Positions 27,742 to 36,690 of a DNA stretch of 64,000 bases are shown one piece after another. The notes under the pieces are model-generated. The model did not search any database. It saw only the letters and a list, made by a program, of their open reading frames with translations, and had not been told where the DNA came from. A program made the translations under genes and the position numbers. The stretch is from NCBI RefSeq assembly GCF_011762025.1, contig NZ_JAASQR010000002.1, positions 496,001 to 560,000 of the forward strand. The letters are read 5' to 3'. Source of the DNA: Sphingobium vermicomposti (GTDB lineage: Bacteria > Pseudomonadota > Alphaproteobacteria > Sphingomonadales > Sphingomonadaceae). The stretch's first letter is position 1, and each line of letters starts with the position of its first letter.

Positions 27742-27827
27742 TGGTGCGGACGGCGGGACTTGAACCCGCATTCCCAGGGGGAGGCGGATTTTAAGTCCGC
27801 TGCGTCTACCGATTTCGCCACGTCCGC
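27742..27827 (-). tRNA. tRNA-Leu(TAA)
   Basis: An 86-base class II tRNA on the minus strand. It has acceptor arms GCGGACG/CGTCCGC, the anticodon loop CTTAAAA with anticodon TAA, a long variable arm (CTCCCCCTGGGAAT region), the T-arm GGTTCAAGTCC, and an encoded CCA. Confidence 0.97.
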
Positions 27828-27880
27828 GTGGCTCTACCCCCTGACGCTTGCGCGCTTCGGCGTCAAGGACGCGGCGGTGA

Positions 27881-28168
27881 TCAAGTCGCTTTGCTGTTCA
27901 GCCGTTCGCGCATTTCCTTGCCGGGTTTGAAATAGGGCACGCGCTTGGCCGAAACCGGCACCTGCTCCCCTGTACGCGGATTGCGACCCGTCCGTGCGTC
28001 GCGCGCACGCGTAGTGAAGGCCCCGAAACCGCGCAGCTCCACCCGGCCCCCACCGGACAGCTGCTCCACGATTTCCTTGAAGAAAAGATCCACGATCCTC
28101 TCGACCTCTGGAAGGCCCAGGTCCGGATTTTCCTCCGCCAACGTCTGAATCAATTCTGAGCGTATCAT
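27881..28168 (-). CDS. ihfB: integration host factor subunit beta
   Basis: One half of the IHF heterodimer, which bends DNA at specific sites in transcription, replication and recombination. The 95-residue protein has [47 protein letters not shown] and the beta-arm [39 protein letters not shown]. The extended tail and [10 protein letters not shown] indicate IHF beta rather than HU. It lies downstream of rpsA on the same strand, as in most proteobacteria, but a terminator separates them. Confidence 0.93.
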   Translation of the reverse strand: MIRSELIQTLAEENPDLGLPEVERIVDLFFKEIVEQLSGGGRVELRGFGAFTTRARDARTGRNPRTGEQVPVSAKRVPYFKPGKEMRERLNSKAT

Positions 28169-28273
28169 CGGTCCTCCAGCTCCCCCTTCTGGTTCCCAGA
28201 TCGTTTATAGTGAATCCGCAAACCCCTGACAATTGGCCATTGTCGGTAGACATTTCTTATTTTGGGATAAGAA

Positions 28274-28306
28274 AAAGCCCGCCAGAACCAAGTTCCGGCG
28301 GGCTTT
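28274..28306 (-). terminator. Rho-independent terminator of rpsA
   Basis: AAAGCCCGCCAGAAC and GTTCCGGCGGGCTTT pair through nearly their whole length around a short loop. On the minus strand the stem ends in CTTTTTC. It lies 25 bases after the rpsA stop, between rpsA and ihfB. Confidence 0.88.
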
Positions 28307-28330
28307 ATTACTTTTGCTATATCAAAGGCT

Positions 28331-30043
28331 TTAACCTTCGTTCTTAGCCTTCAGTGCTTCACCCAGGATGTCACCCAGCGACGCGCCGCTGTCGGACGAG
28401 CCATACTGAGCCACAGCCTGCTTCTCTTCGGCGATCTGCATCGCCTTGACCGAGAAGGTCGGCTTCTTGGCGCGGTCGAAACCGGTAACCATGGCGTCGA
28501 ACTTCTGACCGAGCTGGAAGCGTTCCGAACGCTGCTCGTCGCGGTCGCGGCCAAGGTCGCTGCGCTTGATGAAGCCCGTGGCACCATCTTCGCCGGCCTG
28601 TACTTCCAGACCGCCGTCGCGAACTTCCAGAACGGTCACGGTGACGATCGCATTCTTGTTCAGGCCAGCAGCAGCAGCAGAGGTGCCGCCAGCGGCCGGG
28701 CCACCACGCTCAAGCTGCTTCATGCCCAGGCTGATGCGTTCCTTCTCGACGTCGATGTCCAGAACAACGGCCTCGACAGTCTCGCCCTTGCGGTGCAGCG
28801 CCAAAGCGTCTTCGCCCGAAATGCCCCACGCGATGTCCGACATGTGAACCATGCCGTCGACGTCGCCGTCCAGGCCGATGAACAGGCCGAATTCGGTCGC
28901 GTTCTTGACTTCGCCTTCGACGGTCGAACCGATCGGGTGACGTTCGGCAAAGCTGTCCCAGGGGTTGTGCTGGGCCTGCTTGAGACCGAGCGAGATGCGG
29001 CGCTTTTCCGGATCGACTTCCAGCACCAGAACTTCGACTTCCTGGCTGGTCGAAACGATCTTGCCGGGATGAACATTCTTCTTGGTCCAGGACATTTCCG
29101 AAACATGGACCAGGCCTTCGATGCCGGCTTCCAGTTCGACGAACGCACCATATTCGGTGATGTTCGTGACGCGACCCGACAGCTTCGCACCGATCGGGTA
29201 CTTGGCGGCAGCGCCTTCCCACGGATCGCTTTCCAACTGCTTCATGCCCAGGCTGATGCGCTGGGTGTCGCGGTTGATGCGGATGATCTGGACACGGACG
29301 GTGTCGCCAATGTTGATCATCTCGTTCGGGTGGTTGATACGCTTGTAGCTGAGGTCGGTGACGTGCAGCAGGCCGTCGATGCCGCCCAGGTCAACGAACG
29401 CACCATAATCGGTGATGTTCTTGACCACGCCTTCGATGATCTGACCTTCGGCCAGGGTCTGGATGAGGCCGCTGCGCTGTTCGGCGCGGGTTTCTTCCAG
29501 GATGGCGCGGCGCGACACGACGATGTTGCCGCGGCGGCGATCCATCTTCAGGATCTGGAAAGGCTGCGGAATGTCCATCAGCGGGGTCACATCGCGAACC
29601 GGGCGAATATCGACCTGCGATCCGGGGAGGAACGCCACGGCGCCGTCGAGGTCGACGGTGAAGCCACCCTTGACGCGGCCAAAGATGACGCCTTCGACGC
29701 GAGCGCTTTCGGTGAATTCGGCTTCAAGCTTGTCCCAGGCGGCTTCGCGGCGCGCGCGGTCGCGCGACAGCATGGCTTCGCCATGGGCGTTTTCGACGCG
29801 GTCGACATAGACTTCGACTTCGTCGCCGACCTTCAGGTCAGCTTTCTGGCCCGGTGCGGCGAATTCGCGCAGCGGCACGCGGCCTTCCGACTTCAGGCCG
29901 ACGTCGATCAGCGCCATGTCGTTTTCGATGCCGGTAACAGTGCCCTTGACGACGCGGCCTTCAAAGCCGCCATCTTCACCACCGAGAGCTTCGTTGAGAA
30001 GCGCGGCGAAATCGTCGCGCGAGGGGAATGCCGTAGAGGCCAT
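28331..30043 (-). CDS. rpsA: 30S ribosomal protein S1
   Basis: S1 captures mRNA leaders at the 30S subunit. The 570-residue protein is a string of six OB-fold S1 repeats, visible as recurring segments such as GRVTNITEYGAFVELEAGIEGLVHVSEMSW and GVVKNITDYGAFVDLGGIDGLLHVTDLSY, each followed by a K..SLG(M/L)KQ tail. The ATG at 30043 has AGGAC 7 bases upstream. An earlier in-frame ATG at 30064 is less likely. It is downstream of cmk and upstream of ihfB, with its own terminator. Confidence 0.98.
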   Translation of the reverse strand: MASTAFPSRDDFAALLNEALGGEDGGFEGRVVKGTVTGIENDMALIDVGLKSEGRVPLREFAAPGQKADLKVGDEVEVYVDRVENAHGEAMLSRDRARREAAWDKLEAEFTESARVEGVIFGRVKGGFTVDLDGAVAFLPGSQVDIRPVRDVTPLMDIPQPFQILKMDRRRGNIVVSRRAILEETRAEQRSGLIQTLAEGQIIEGVVKNITDYGAFVDLGGIDGLLHVTDLSYKRINHPNEMINIGDTVRVQIIRINRDTQRISLGMKQLESDPWEGAAAKYPIGAKLSGRVTNITEYGAFVELEAGIEGLVHVSEMSWTKKNVHPGKIVSTSQEVEVLVLEVDPEKRRISLGLKQAQHNPWDSFAERHPIGSTVEGEVKNATEFGLFIGLDGDVDGMVHMSDIAWGISGEDALALHRKGETVEAVVLDIDVEKERISLGMKQLERGGPAAGGTSAAAAGLNKNAIVTVTVLEVRDGGLEVQAGEDGATGFIKRSDLGRDRDEQRSERFQLGQKFDAMVTGFDRAKKPTFSVKAMQIAEEKQAVAQYGSSDSGASLGDILGEALKAKNEG

Positions 30044-30179
30044 AAATAGTCCTTCACTCATCATTGCTGGCCTGCCGGTTGTATCCGGCGGTCTTTAGGC
30101 CAAAACGTACGCACGGCCGCATGCCGCACGCACATCCATCAGCCACCGGAGTGTCGACGCTCAGTAGAAAAGCGAAAAG

Positions 30180-30202
30180 GGCGCGTGGAAATGCCACGCG
30201 CC
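30180..30202 (-). terminator. probable terminator after cmk
   Basis: GGCGCGTGG (30180-30188) and CCACGCGCC (30194-30202) form a perfect 9-bp stem. Read on the minus strand it is followed by CTTTTCGCTTTTC. It starts 9 bases after the cmk stop codon and precedes rpsA. Confidence 0.75.
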
Positions 30203-30211
30203 GTCACTGTG

Positions 30212-30847
30212 TCAGACCTTAGGCCGACGTTCCAACTGTGCGTCCACCAGCGCGATGGCTTGCTGGACGGCGGCGTCTATAGTCAAATTGCTGGTGTCGA
30301 GCAAGTCCGCGCCATCGGCCACGCGCAATGGAGCATGATCGCGGCTCATGTCGCGCGTGTCGCGTGCCTGGATGTCGGCGATCAGGCTGTCCATGTCCGG
30401 GTGCCCACCATGAGCCAGGCCGTCATCATAACGGCGTTGCGCGCGCACATGGACGCTGGCGGTGACAAATATCTTTGCGTCGGCATCGGGAACGATGACG
30501 GTGGCGATGTCACGTCCATCCAATATGGCACCACCGGGTTGAGCGGCAAAATCTCGCTGCCGTTGAACCAGCGCCTGCCGCACGCTTGGGTGAATGGATA
30601 CGCGAGAAGCGAGCGATCCGACCGCCTCCGTCCGCACGGCGGGATCGGACAGGACCGCATCCTGAAAGTCACAGGCGGCAAGAGCGTCCTCTTCAAGATC
30701 GGGGTCACCGCTTGCCTTCAATACCGACAGGCCAACGGCCCGATAAAGCAGGCCTGTATCGAGACAGGGCAGGCCGTAATGTTCGGCCAGCGCACGGGCG
30801 ATAGTGCCCTTGCCCGAAGCAGCGGGGCCGTCGACGGCGATGATCAT
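30212..30847 (-). CDS. cmk: cytidylate kinase
   Basis: Phosphorylates CMP and dCMP with ATP. The 211-residue protein starts with the P-loop IIAVDGPAASGKGTIARALAEHYGLPCLDTGLLYRAVG and has the CMP-binding and lid segments DGRDIATVIVPDADAKIFVTASVHVRAQRR and ARDTRDMSRDHAPLRVADGADLLDTSN. Its start overlaps the stop of the small membrane gene by 4 bases, which in turn overlaps aroA, so aroA-(small gene)-cmk form a coupled unit. Confidence 0.97.
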   Translation of the reverse strand: MIIAVDGPAASGKGTIARALAEHYGLPCLDTGLLYRAVGLSVLKASGDPDLEEDALAACDFQDAVLSDPAVRTEAVGSLASRVSIHPSVRQALVQRQRDFAAQPGGAILDGRDIATVIVPDADAKIFVTASVHVRAQRRYDDGLAHGGHPDMDSLIADIQARDTRDMSRDHAPLRVADGADLLDTSNLTIDAAVQQAIALVDAQLERRPKV

Positions 30848-31095
30848 ATCCGCCTGCCTTTCCTTAATGCCTTGCCCAGGCTGATCAATGCGATCAGCGC
30901 CCAGACGATTTCAAGCGCCATGGACGCCATATTGAAGTGGACCGTGAGCGACGCGATCAACAGCAGCGCTCCTACCAAGTTCAGCAGGTTGAACAGCACG
31001 AAATTCAGGGTCCGCGCCAGGTTGCTGTAAGCATAGGCGGCGACCATCAAGCCGCTGCCAACCAATCCCACGATATTGGCAAGGTCGAACGTCAT
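30844..31095 (-). CDS. small membrane protein, CBU_0592-like
   Basis: An 83-residue protein with three hydrophobic segments (about 5-24, 29-50 and 55-75) and a basic tail GKALRKGRRI. The pattern NLLNLVGALLLIASLTVHFN followed by a Trp-containing helix resembles the CBU_0592 membrane family of unknown function. It overlaps aroA upstream and cmk downstream by 4 bases each, so it is translated as part of that operon. Confidence 0.7.
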   Translation of the reverse strand: MTFDLANIVGLVGSGLMVAAYAYSNLARTLNFVLFNLLNLVGALLLIASLTVHFNMASMALEIVWALIALISLGKALRKGRRI

Positions 31096-32441
31096 GGTAT
31101 CGCGCCGAGCGTCTGGAGCAGGGCGGTGAAGCCAGGGAAGCTCGTCGCGACCGGGCGCATGTCATCGACGGTCAGCCCGCCGGTCGTGGCCAGCCCGGCG
31201 ACCGCAAAGCTCATTGCGATTCGATGATCGAGCGAAGCTGCGATGACAGGCGGGGACTTGCCGCCGGGTAGGGGCGCTCCGCCGCTTCCCTCGATGACGA
31301 GGCCATCTTCAACTTCTGCGACTCGTGCGCCAATCTGGGCGAGGCCCCCTGCCATCAGGGCCAGGCGATCGGACTCCTTGACCCGCAGTTCGTCCAGACC
31401 GCTGGTCCGCGTGGTGCCTTGGGCGAAAGATGCCGCGACGAAGAACACCGGAAATTCATCAATCATGCTGGGCGCGACGTCGGGCGGCACATCGATGCCG
31501 GTCAGCCTGCTGTAGCGGGCGGTAATGTCGGCGACCGGCTCTCCGCCCACTTCGCGACGATTGGAGAAGCTGAGGTCCGCGCCCATTGCCGACAGGATTT
31601 CGAACAGCCCGGCCCTGGTCGGGTTCATGCCGACATTGGCCACCGTGATTTCCGAACCGGGCGTGATGAGCGCGGCGACGATGGGGAACGCCGCTGAAGA
31701 AGGGTCGCCGGGGACAGTGATGGCTTGGGGGCGAAGCTCGGCCTCCCCAGTCAGGGTGATGATGCGGGTTCCGTCAGCCTCAATCTCCACGCTCAGATCC
31801 GCGCCAAAACCCTTGAGCATCCGTTCGCTATGGTCACGGGTGGGAATCGGTTCGAGGATGCGCGTGATGCCAGGGGCATTCAGGCCAGCGAGGAGGACTG
31901 CCGACTTTACCTGAGCCGAAGCGACGGGAAGGCGATAGTCGAGCGGCACGGCAGGGCAGGCACCCCGCATGGTAAGCGGCAGCCGGTCGCCCGGGCTGGT
32001 CATGAAGCTGGCGCCCATGCGCGAAAGCGGCTCGGTCACCCGCGCCATCGGTCGTTTGCTGAGCGAGGCATCACCGATAAAGGTGGCGGTGATTCCGTGG
32101 CTGGCGACTAGGCCCATGAGCAAGCGGGTGGATGTGCCGCTGTTCCCCATGTCCAGCGCCGTCTGCGGTTGAAGAAGCCCGCCCACGCCGACGCCGTTAA
32201 TGTGCCAGACGCCGTTGCCGTCGCGCCGGATATCGGCACCCATGGCGCGCATGGCGGCTGCTGTGGCCAGGACGTCTTCACCTTCCAGCAGGCCTTCCAC
32301 CCGGCTTTCGCCCACCGCAAGGGCTGACAGCATCAACGATCGATGCGAAATGCTTTTGTCGCCCGGTACGGTTACGTGGCCGGACAGCGGCGGCGCGCTG
32401 GAAAAAGTCATCGGACGGGGTTTGTCAGAAGAAGCGGTCAC
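31092..32441 (-). CDS. aroA: 3-phosphoshikimate 1-carboxyvinyltransferase (EPSP synthase)
   Basis: Joins shikimate 3-phosphate and phosphoenolpyruvate in the chorismate pathway. The ~449-residue protein has VPGDKSISHRSLML, DMGNSGTSTRLLMGLVASHG, DYRLPVASAQVKSAVLLAGLNAPG, TVPGDPSSAAFPIVAALI and the C-terminal RVKESDRLALMAGGL and DHRIAMSFAVAGL. The start is open: GTG 32441 or ATG 32411, neither with a clear ribosome site; longer versions from further upstream look unlike the family. The loop GNSGTSTR keeps glycine where the CP4-type class II enzyme has alanine. It heads the operon with the small membrane gene and cmk. Confidence 0.94.
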   Translation of the reverse strand: MTASSDKPRPMTFSSAPPLSGHVTVPGDKSISHRSLMLSALAVGESRVEGLLEGEDVLATAAAMRAMGADIRRDGNGVWHINGVGVGGLLQPQTALDMGNSGTSTRLLMGLVASHGITATFIGDASLSKRPMARVTEPLSRMGASFMTSPGDRLPLTMRGACPAVPLDYRLPVASAQVKSAVLLAGLNAPGITRILEPIPTRDHSERMLKGFGADLSVEIEADGTRIITLTGEAELRPQAITVPGDPSSAAFPIVAALITPGSEITVANVGMNPTRAGLFEILSAMGADLSFSNRREVGGEPVADITARYSRLTGIDVPPDVAPSMIDEFPVFFVAASFAQGTTRTSGLDELRVKESDRLALMAGGLAQIGARVAEVEDGLVIEGSGGAPLPGGKSPPVIAASLDHRIAMSFAVAGLATTGGLTVDDMRPVATSFPGFTALLQTLGAIP

Positions 32442-32587
32442 GCGTGAATCCGTTGCGAAAGCTGAAAATTTGCGCCCGGCTTTTGACAGCGCGGTTCCGC
32501 TATGGCAAGGCGCGCCACGCTTTGCGGACGACGTTGTCGTGCCGCGTGATTTCTGTTTGAGCATTCGCGAGAAGGACAAGGCCGGAC

Positions 32588-32926
32588 ATGGTCAAGGCTG
32601 AATGGGGTACGAAACGTACCTGCCCGAAATGCGCCACGCGCTTCTATGATCTGGGCAAGAACGACCCGGTGACCTGCATCAATTGCAACACCGCATGGGA
32701 ACCCGAGCCGGTCCTGAAATCCAAGCAGCCGCTGCCTTATGAGGAAGCGCCCAAGAAGGTGATCGAGACCGCCGATGGCGAGCGTGAGACGGCTGACGAC
32801 GATCTGGATCTGGATCTGGACGTGGATGATGACGGCGATTCGCCGGACAATGACGTCGATCTTGGCGGCGACGACGATCTGGGCGTGGATGCCGCCGCAA
32901 ATGATGGCGACGACATCGACAATTAA
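32588..32926 (+). CDS. TIGR02300/FYDLN-acid family protein
   Basis: A 112-residue protein found in many alphaproteobacteria, function unknown. The N-terminus is a zinc-ribbon-like module with RTCPKCATRFYDLGKNDPVTCINCNTAWEPEP (two CxxC pairs; FYDL names the family). The C-terminal half (about residues 70-112) is almost entirely aspartate, glycine and small residues, so very acidic and probably unstructured. It is divergent from aroA and lies 86 bases upstream of the first tRNA-Ala. Confidence 0.88.
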   Translation: MVKAEWGTKRTCPKCATRFYDLGKNDPVTCINCNTAWEPEPVLKSKQPLPYEEAPKKVIETADGERETADDDLDLDLDVDDDGDSPDNDVDLGGDDDLGVDAAANDGDDIDN

Positions 32927-33012
32927 GCGAATTTAGCACTTGCCAAGGGGGTTGCTGCGGCATAATTGCAGCGCCTCCAAAGCGCCGGACCCAAACGGCG
33001 CGGATGGTAGAT

Positions 33013-33088
33013 GGGGCCTTAGCTCAGCTGGGAGAGCGCCTGCATGGCATGCAGGAGGTCAGCGGTTCGATCCCGCTAGGCTCCACCA
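33013..33088 (+). tRNA. tRNA-Ala(GGC), copy 1
   Basis: A 76-base cloverleaf with acceptor arms GGGGCCT/AGGCTCC, anticodon loop ATGGCAT between CCTGC and GCAGG (anticodon GGC), T-arm GGTTCGATCC and encoded CCA. A possible promoter lies about 50-70 bases upstream (TTGCCA at 32940, CATAAT at 32961). Confidence 0.97.
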
Positions 33089-33280
33089 TTTTTGTCGGAA
33101 CAAAGGTCGTCCGGGGGACGATTTTCCGGCAAAACTCCCTGGCGCAAGCGCGGGTTGGTAAGGTTACAAGTGATCTTGCCGGGCCAGTCAGCGCCAGCGA
33201 TGGACATCCAGACATTTGGCCGACGGCGTTGCGCCGGACATGGCCTGAACCATTGGGATGCGGTATGATGCTGCAATGAT

Positions 33281-33356
33281 GGGGCCTTAGCTCAGCTGGG
33301 AGAGCGCCTGCATGGCATGCAGGAGGTCAGCGGTTCGATCCCGCTAGGCTCCACCA
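33281..33356 (+). tRNA. tRNA-Ala(GGC), copy 2
   Basis: Identical over all 76 bases to the copy 268 bases upstream, including CCA. The sequence identity extends only about three bases before the gene and stops at CCA, so the flanks are not duplicated. Confidence 0.97.
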
Positions 33357-33611
33357 ATTTTTCAGATCACATAATGTTCGGGAAGCATTCTCCCCAAAAG
33401 CCGTGCTCGCGATGGCGAGCGATGGAGCTGATTCTGGGATTGTCGGACGATGCGCCGAGAGCACGGCTGAAAGAGCGAATTTTGCGTGGACTGGATCGGC
33501 ACTTGTAGCGCGGGAAACGGGACGGTAGTTTATGCCCACAACCGGTCATTTGCCGGTTAAAGATTGCTAGTCAGCATAGCATTCAATGGCGTATCGCCGC
33601 ATTCTGACCGG

Positions 33612-34067
33612 CTACTCTCCGCGCTGGCTCAATTCTTGAGCTTGCACTATGAAATTTTCAAGTATTATCTGAGCGCGTTCAATATCCTTTTCAAAAATGA
33701 AAAGGTGATCAAACACTGCACCGCACTGCGGTCCTGCTTTGATCCCTGCGCCATTCAATTCTTCCAATACCGGGCGCAAAAAACCGATTACATTGAAGGG
33801 CAGCTCACCATCCGTGGACACAATTCTGAACGGACCAAACCGATCCCGTTCAGTAACGCTAACACCGTGGATGACCCAGGTTTCGTCATCGACCACAAGA
33901 GATAACCCTGCCTGATCTCTTATAATGCACGAATATCGAGCTTCTGAATGCATTATTGCCGCCACTGCGGCGCTTGCCTGTTCAAGCCCGAGGTCGATCA
34001 TCCAGTAGCGTTCAGGCCATGTTTTTAGAGACATGTTAGCCCAGACCTTCATGGGATCGATTGTCAT
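33612..34067 (-). CDS. ACT-domain protein (ACT_7/CASTOR-like)
   Basis: A 151-residue cytosolic protein. The region from about residue 45 to the end resembles the ACT_7 (CASTOR-like) family: SLVVDDETWVIHGV, RFGPFRIVSTDGELPFNVIGFLRPVLEELNGAGI and DHLFIFEKDIERAQIILENF. Such domains often bind amino acids, so a small-ligand sensor is plausible but unproven. The ATG at 34067 has AAGG upstream; a GTG directly before it is an alternative. Base composition is clearly more AT-rich than in neighbours, which suggests it was acquired. It lies between the tRNA-Ala pair and uvrD. Confidence 0.65.
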   Translation of the reverse strand: MTIDPMKVWANMSLKTWPERYWMIDLGLEQASAAVAAIMHSEARYSCIIRDQAGLSLVVDDETWVIHGVSVTERDRFGPFRIVSTDGELPFNVIGFLRPVLEELNGAGIKAGPQCGAVFDHLFIFEKDIERAQIILENFIVQAQELSQRGE

Positions 34068-34311
34068 CACTACATACCTTTCGTAACCGACCCAACGTCA
34101 GTTAATCTAAGCAGCAGATATCCACAATTCGCCGGCAGTGCGAAGCAGAGAATCATCGCCGTCCGGCCAACTTGCGTTGGTTGACTGTGGGAGCGCGAAA
34201 GACCGGTTCCCACCCATAGCTGCCGCTCCCTAACGAACTTCGATGCATTGCTCCTGCCTTAAACCGGGATGAGTTCCGCTTACGCGAGCAGGGCCAGAGG
34301 AGGCAGTCGGA

Positions 34312-36588
34312 TCAAGCGGGCTGGACGAAGCTGTCCATCACCCGCTTGCGCCCTGTCGTTTCAAAATCGATTTCCAGCTTGTTGCCTTCGATCAGTGCGA
34401 CCGTGCCATAACCGAATTTCTGGTGAAAGACGCGTAGGCCCAAGGTCATATCGTCGCGGCCCTTGTTGCCCAGCGATACCGCAGAGGCGCGCGCTTCGAC
34501 GATGCGGACCGGTTCTTTCACGAACTGGCCGCCCTGCTGGGCGCGTTGCCAGCCGGGCCCCCGGCCGGACCCCCGCTGGACATTGGCGAAGGGGTCGGCG
34601 CGTTCCGACCAGTTGGCGCGCCACAGCGACGCACCGCCGGACATGCTGCTTTCCTCCTCAACATGTTCTGGCGGGAGTTCGCCCACGAAGCGCGAAGGGA
34701 TGGAACTGGTCCACTGGCCATAGATGCGCCGGTTGGCGGCGTGGAGGACGATACAGCGCTTTCGCGCACGGGTGAGCGCGACATAAGCGAGGCGGCGCTC
34801 TTCCTCCAGGGAATTGAGGCCGCCTTCGTCCAGTGCGCGTTGCGAAGGGAACAGCCCCTCTTCCCAACCGGCCAGGAATACGGTGTCGAACTCCAGCCCC
34901 TTGGCCGCGTGGATGGTCATAATCGTGACCTTGCGCTCATCCGCCTGCGCTTCATTGTCCATGACGAGCGAGACATGTTCCAGGAACGCGCCCAGCGTTT
35001 CATATTCCTCCATGGCGCGGGCAAGTTCGCTCAGATTTTCGAGCCGCCCAGCGCTTTCGGTGGTGCGTTCCGCCTGGAGCATCGCGGTATAGCCGCTTTC
35101 GTCTAGAACCTGGCGGGCCAGTTCCGCATGGGGCAGCTGTGCCGCGCGATCACGCCAGCGGGCAAGGTCGCCGATGAATGCGCCCAGCGAACGGCGCGCT
35201 TGCGGCGTCAGTTCGTCAGTGTCGAGGATGCGGGCAGCCGCCAGCGTCATCGCTATGCCCTCCGCGCGGGCCAGGCGATGAAGTTTTTCGACGGCCTTGT
35301 CGCCCAGGCCACGTTTGGGGACGTTGACGATCCGTTCGAATGCCAGATCATCGGCGGGTTGGTTGACGAGCCGGAGATAGGCGAGCGCATCGCGAATTTC
35401 TGCACGCTCGTAAAATCGGAACCCGCCGACGATGCGATAGGCCAGGCCGATCTGGATGAAGCGGTCTTCAAATTCGCGGGTCTGATGCTGAGCACGAACC
35501 AATATGGCGATATCGTCGAGCGATTGCCCACCACGCTGGATCGTTTCAATCTCATCGCCGACCCGCCGTGCCTCCTCTGGTCCATCCCAGACGCCGATGA
35601 CGCGGACCTTTTCCCCCACATCGACATCGGTCCACAATGTCTTGCCCAGGCGATTGCCATTTTCGGCGATCACCCCGGATGCGGCACCCAATATGTGGGG
35701 CGTCGAACGGTAATTCTGTTCGAGGCGGACGATCTTCGCGCCGGGGAAATCCTTTTCAAAACGCAGGATGTTGGCGACCTCCGCCCCGCGCCAGCTATAG
35801 ATGGACTGATCATCGTCGCCGACGCAGCAGATATTCTTGCGCTGCTGGGCGAGCAGGCGGAGCCAGAGATACTGGCTGCTGTTCGTATCCTGATATTCGT
35901 CCACCATGATGTAGCGAAAACGCTGCTGATAGCTTTCCAACACGTCGCGGTGGCGTTTCAGGATGGTGAGGACATGCAGAAGCAGGTCGCCAAAATCGCA
36001 TGCGTTCACAGCGCGCAGGCGGGCCTGATAGGCGGCGTAGAGCTTTTGCCCCCGGCCATTGGCATAGGCTTCGCTTTCGCCCGCGCCGATTTCCTCCGGC
36101 GTCAGGCCCTTGTTCTTCCACTGGTCGATCAGGCCGCCCAGTTGCCGTGCAGGCCATCGTTTCTCATCGATACCCTCAGCCTGGATAAGCTGCTTCATCA
36201 GGCGCAGTTGGTCGTCCGTATCCAAAATGGTAAAGTTGGATTGCAGCCCGACCAGTTCTGCATGGCGGCGGAGCATCTTGGCCGCAATGGCGTGAAATGT
36301 GCCCAGCCAGGGCATGCCTTCGACTGCGGGGCCGATCATGCGGCCAACGCGTTCCCGCATTTCGCGCGCGGCCTTGTTCGTGAAGGTGACGGCCAGAATC
36401 TCGGACGGATAGGCGCGGCGGGTGGCGACCAGATGGGCGAGGCGGGCGGTCAGCGCTGCCGTCTTTCCCGTGCCCGCGCCCGCGAGGACGAGCACCGGCC
36501 CTTCGGTGGTGAGCACGGCTTCCCGCTGGGGCGCGTTCAGTCCCTGAAGATAGGGGGCATCGTCAGGCGAGGGGGCGGGAAGGGTCAT
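34312..36588 (-). CDS. uvrD: ATP-dependent DNA helicase UvrD/PcrA
   Basis: A 3'-5' superfamily 1A helicase for nucleotide excision and mismatch repair and for clearing RecA or stalled complexes. The 758-residue protein shows QREAVLTTEGPVLVLAGAGTGKTAALTARL (Q-motif and Walker A), LAVTFTNKAAREM, GTFHAIAAKMLRRH, VDEYQDTNSSQY, VGDDDQSIYSWRGA, LEQNYRS, VTIMTIHAAKGLEFDTVFLAGWEEGLFP and LAYVALTRARKR. The C-terminal domain (RVFHQKFGYGTVALIEGNKLEIDFE) is the Tudor-like RNA-polymerase contact seen in PcrA/UvrD. The ATG at 36588 is chosen because the sequence before it is unlike the family. Confidence 0.96.
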   Translation of the reverse strand: MTLPAPSPDDAPYLQGLNAPQREAVLTTEGPVLVLAGAGTGKTAALTARLAHLVATRRAYPSEILAVTFTNKAAREMRERVGRMIGPAVEGMPWLGTFHAIAAKMLRRHAELVGLQSNFTILDTDDQLRLMKQLIQAEGIDEKRWPARQLGGLIDQWKNKGLTPEEIGAGESEAYANGRGQKLYAAYQARLRAVNACDFGDLLLHVLTILKRHRDVLESYQQRFRYIMVDEYQDTNSSQYLWLRLLAQQRKNICCVGDDDQSIYSWRGAEVANILRFEKDFPGAKIVRLEQNYRSTPHILGAASGVIAENGNRLGKTLWTDVDVGEKVRVIGVWDGPEEARRVGDEIETIQRGGQSLDDIAILVRAQHQTREFEDRFIQIGLAYRIVGGFRFYERAEIRDALAYLRLVNQPADDLAFERIVNVPKRGLGDKAVEKLHRLARAEGIAMTLAAARILDTDELTPQARRSLGAFIGDLARWRDRAAQLPHAELARQVLDESGYTAMLQAERTTESAGRLENLSELARAMEEYETLGAFLEHVSLVMDNEAQADERKVTIMTIHAAKGLEFDTVFLAGWEEGLFPSQRALDEGGLNSLEEERRLAYVALTRARKRCIVLHAANRRIYGQWTSSIPSRFVGELPPEHVEEESSMSGGASLWRANWSERADPFANVQRGSGRGPGWQRAQQGGQFVKEPVRIVEARASAVSLGNKGRDDMTLGLRVFHQKFGYGTVALIEGNKLEIDFETTGRKRVMDSFVQPA

Positions 36589-36690
36589 GAACCGACAACT
36601 AGGTGGTGCAGTGGATGGGGGCAAGGCCAAGGACTTGCGGCAAGCGTCGATCTATGAGAACAAAAGGAGAATTCTGCAAGGAGGAAAGTC

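Noticed and set aside
33380..33508. Short frame ending in SDDAPRARLKERILRGLDRHL after the second tRNA-Ala
   Set aside because: It has no clear ribosome site, begins next to tRNA sequence and shows no family similarity; a remnant is possible but cannot be supported.
34100..34150. DnaA-box-like ATATCCACA and possible origin
   Set aside because: It is a single imperfect match without clustering, AT-rich unwinding region or origin-type neighbours.
35128..36657. Long open frame antisense to uvrD
   Set aside because: Same reason: it mirrors a conserved helicase gene and shows no recognisable domain.
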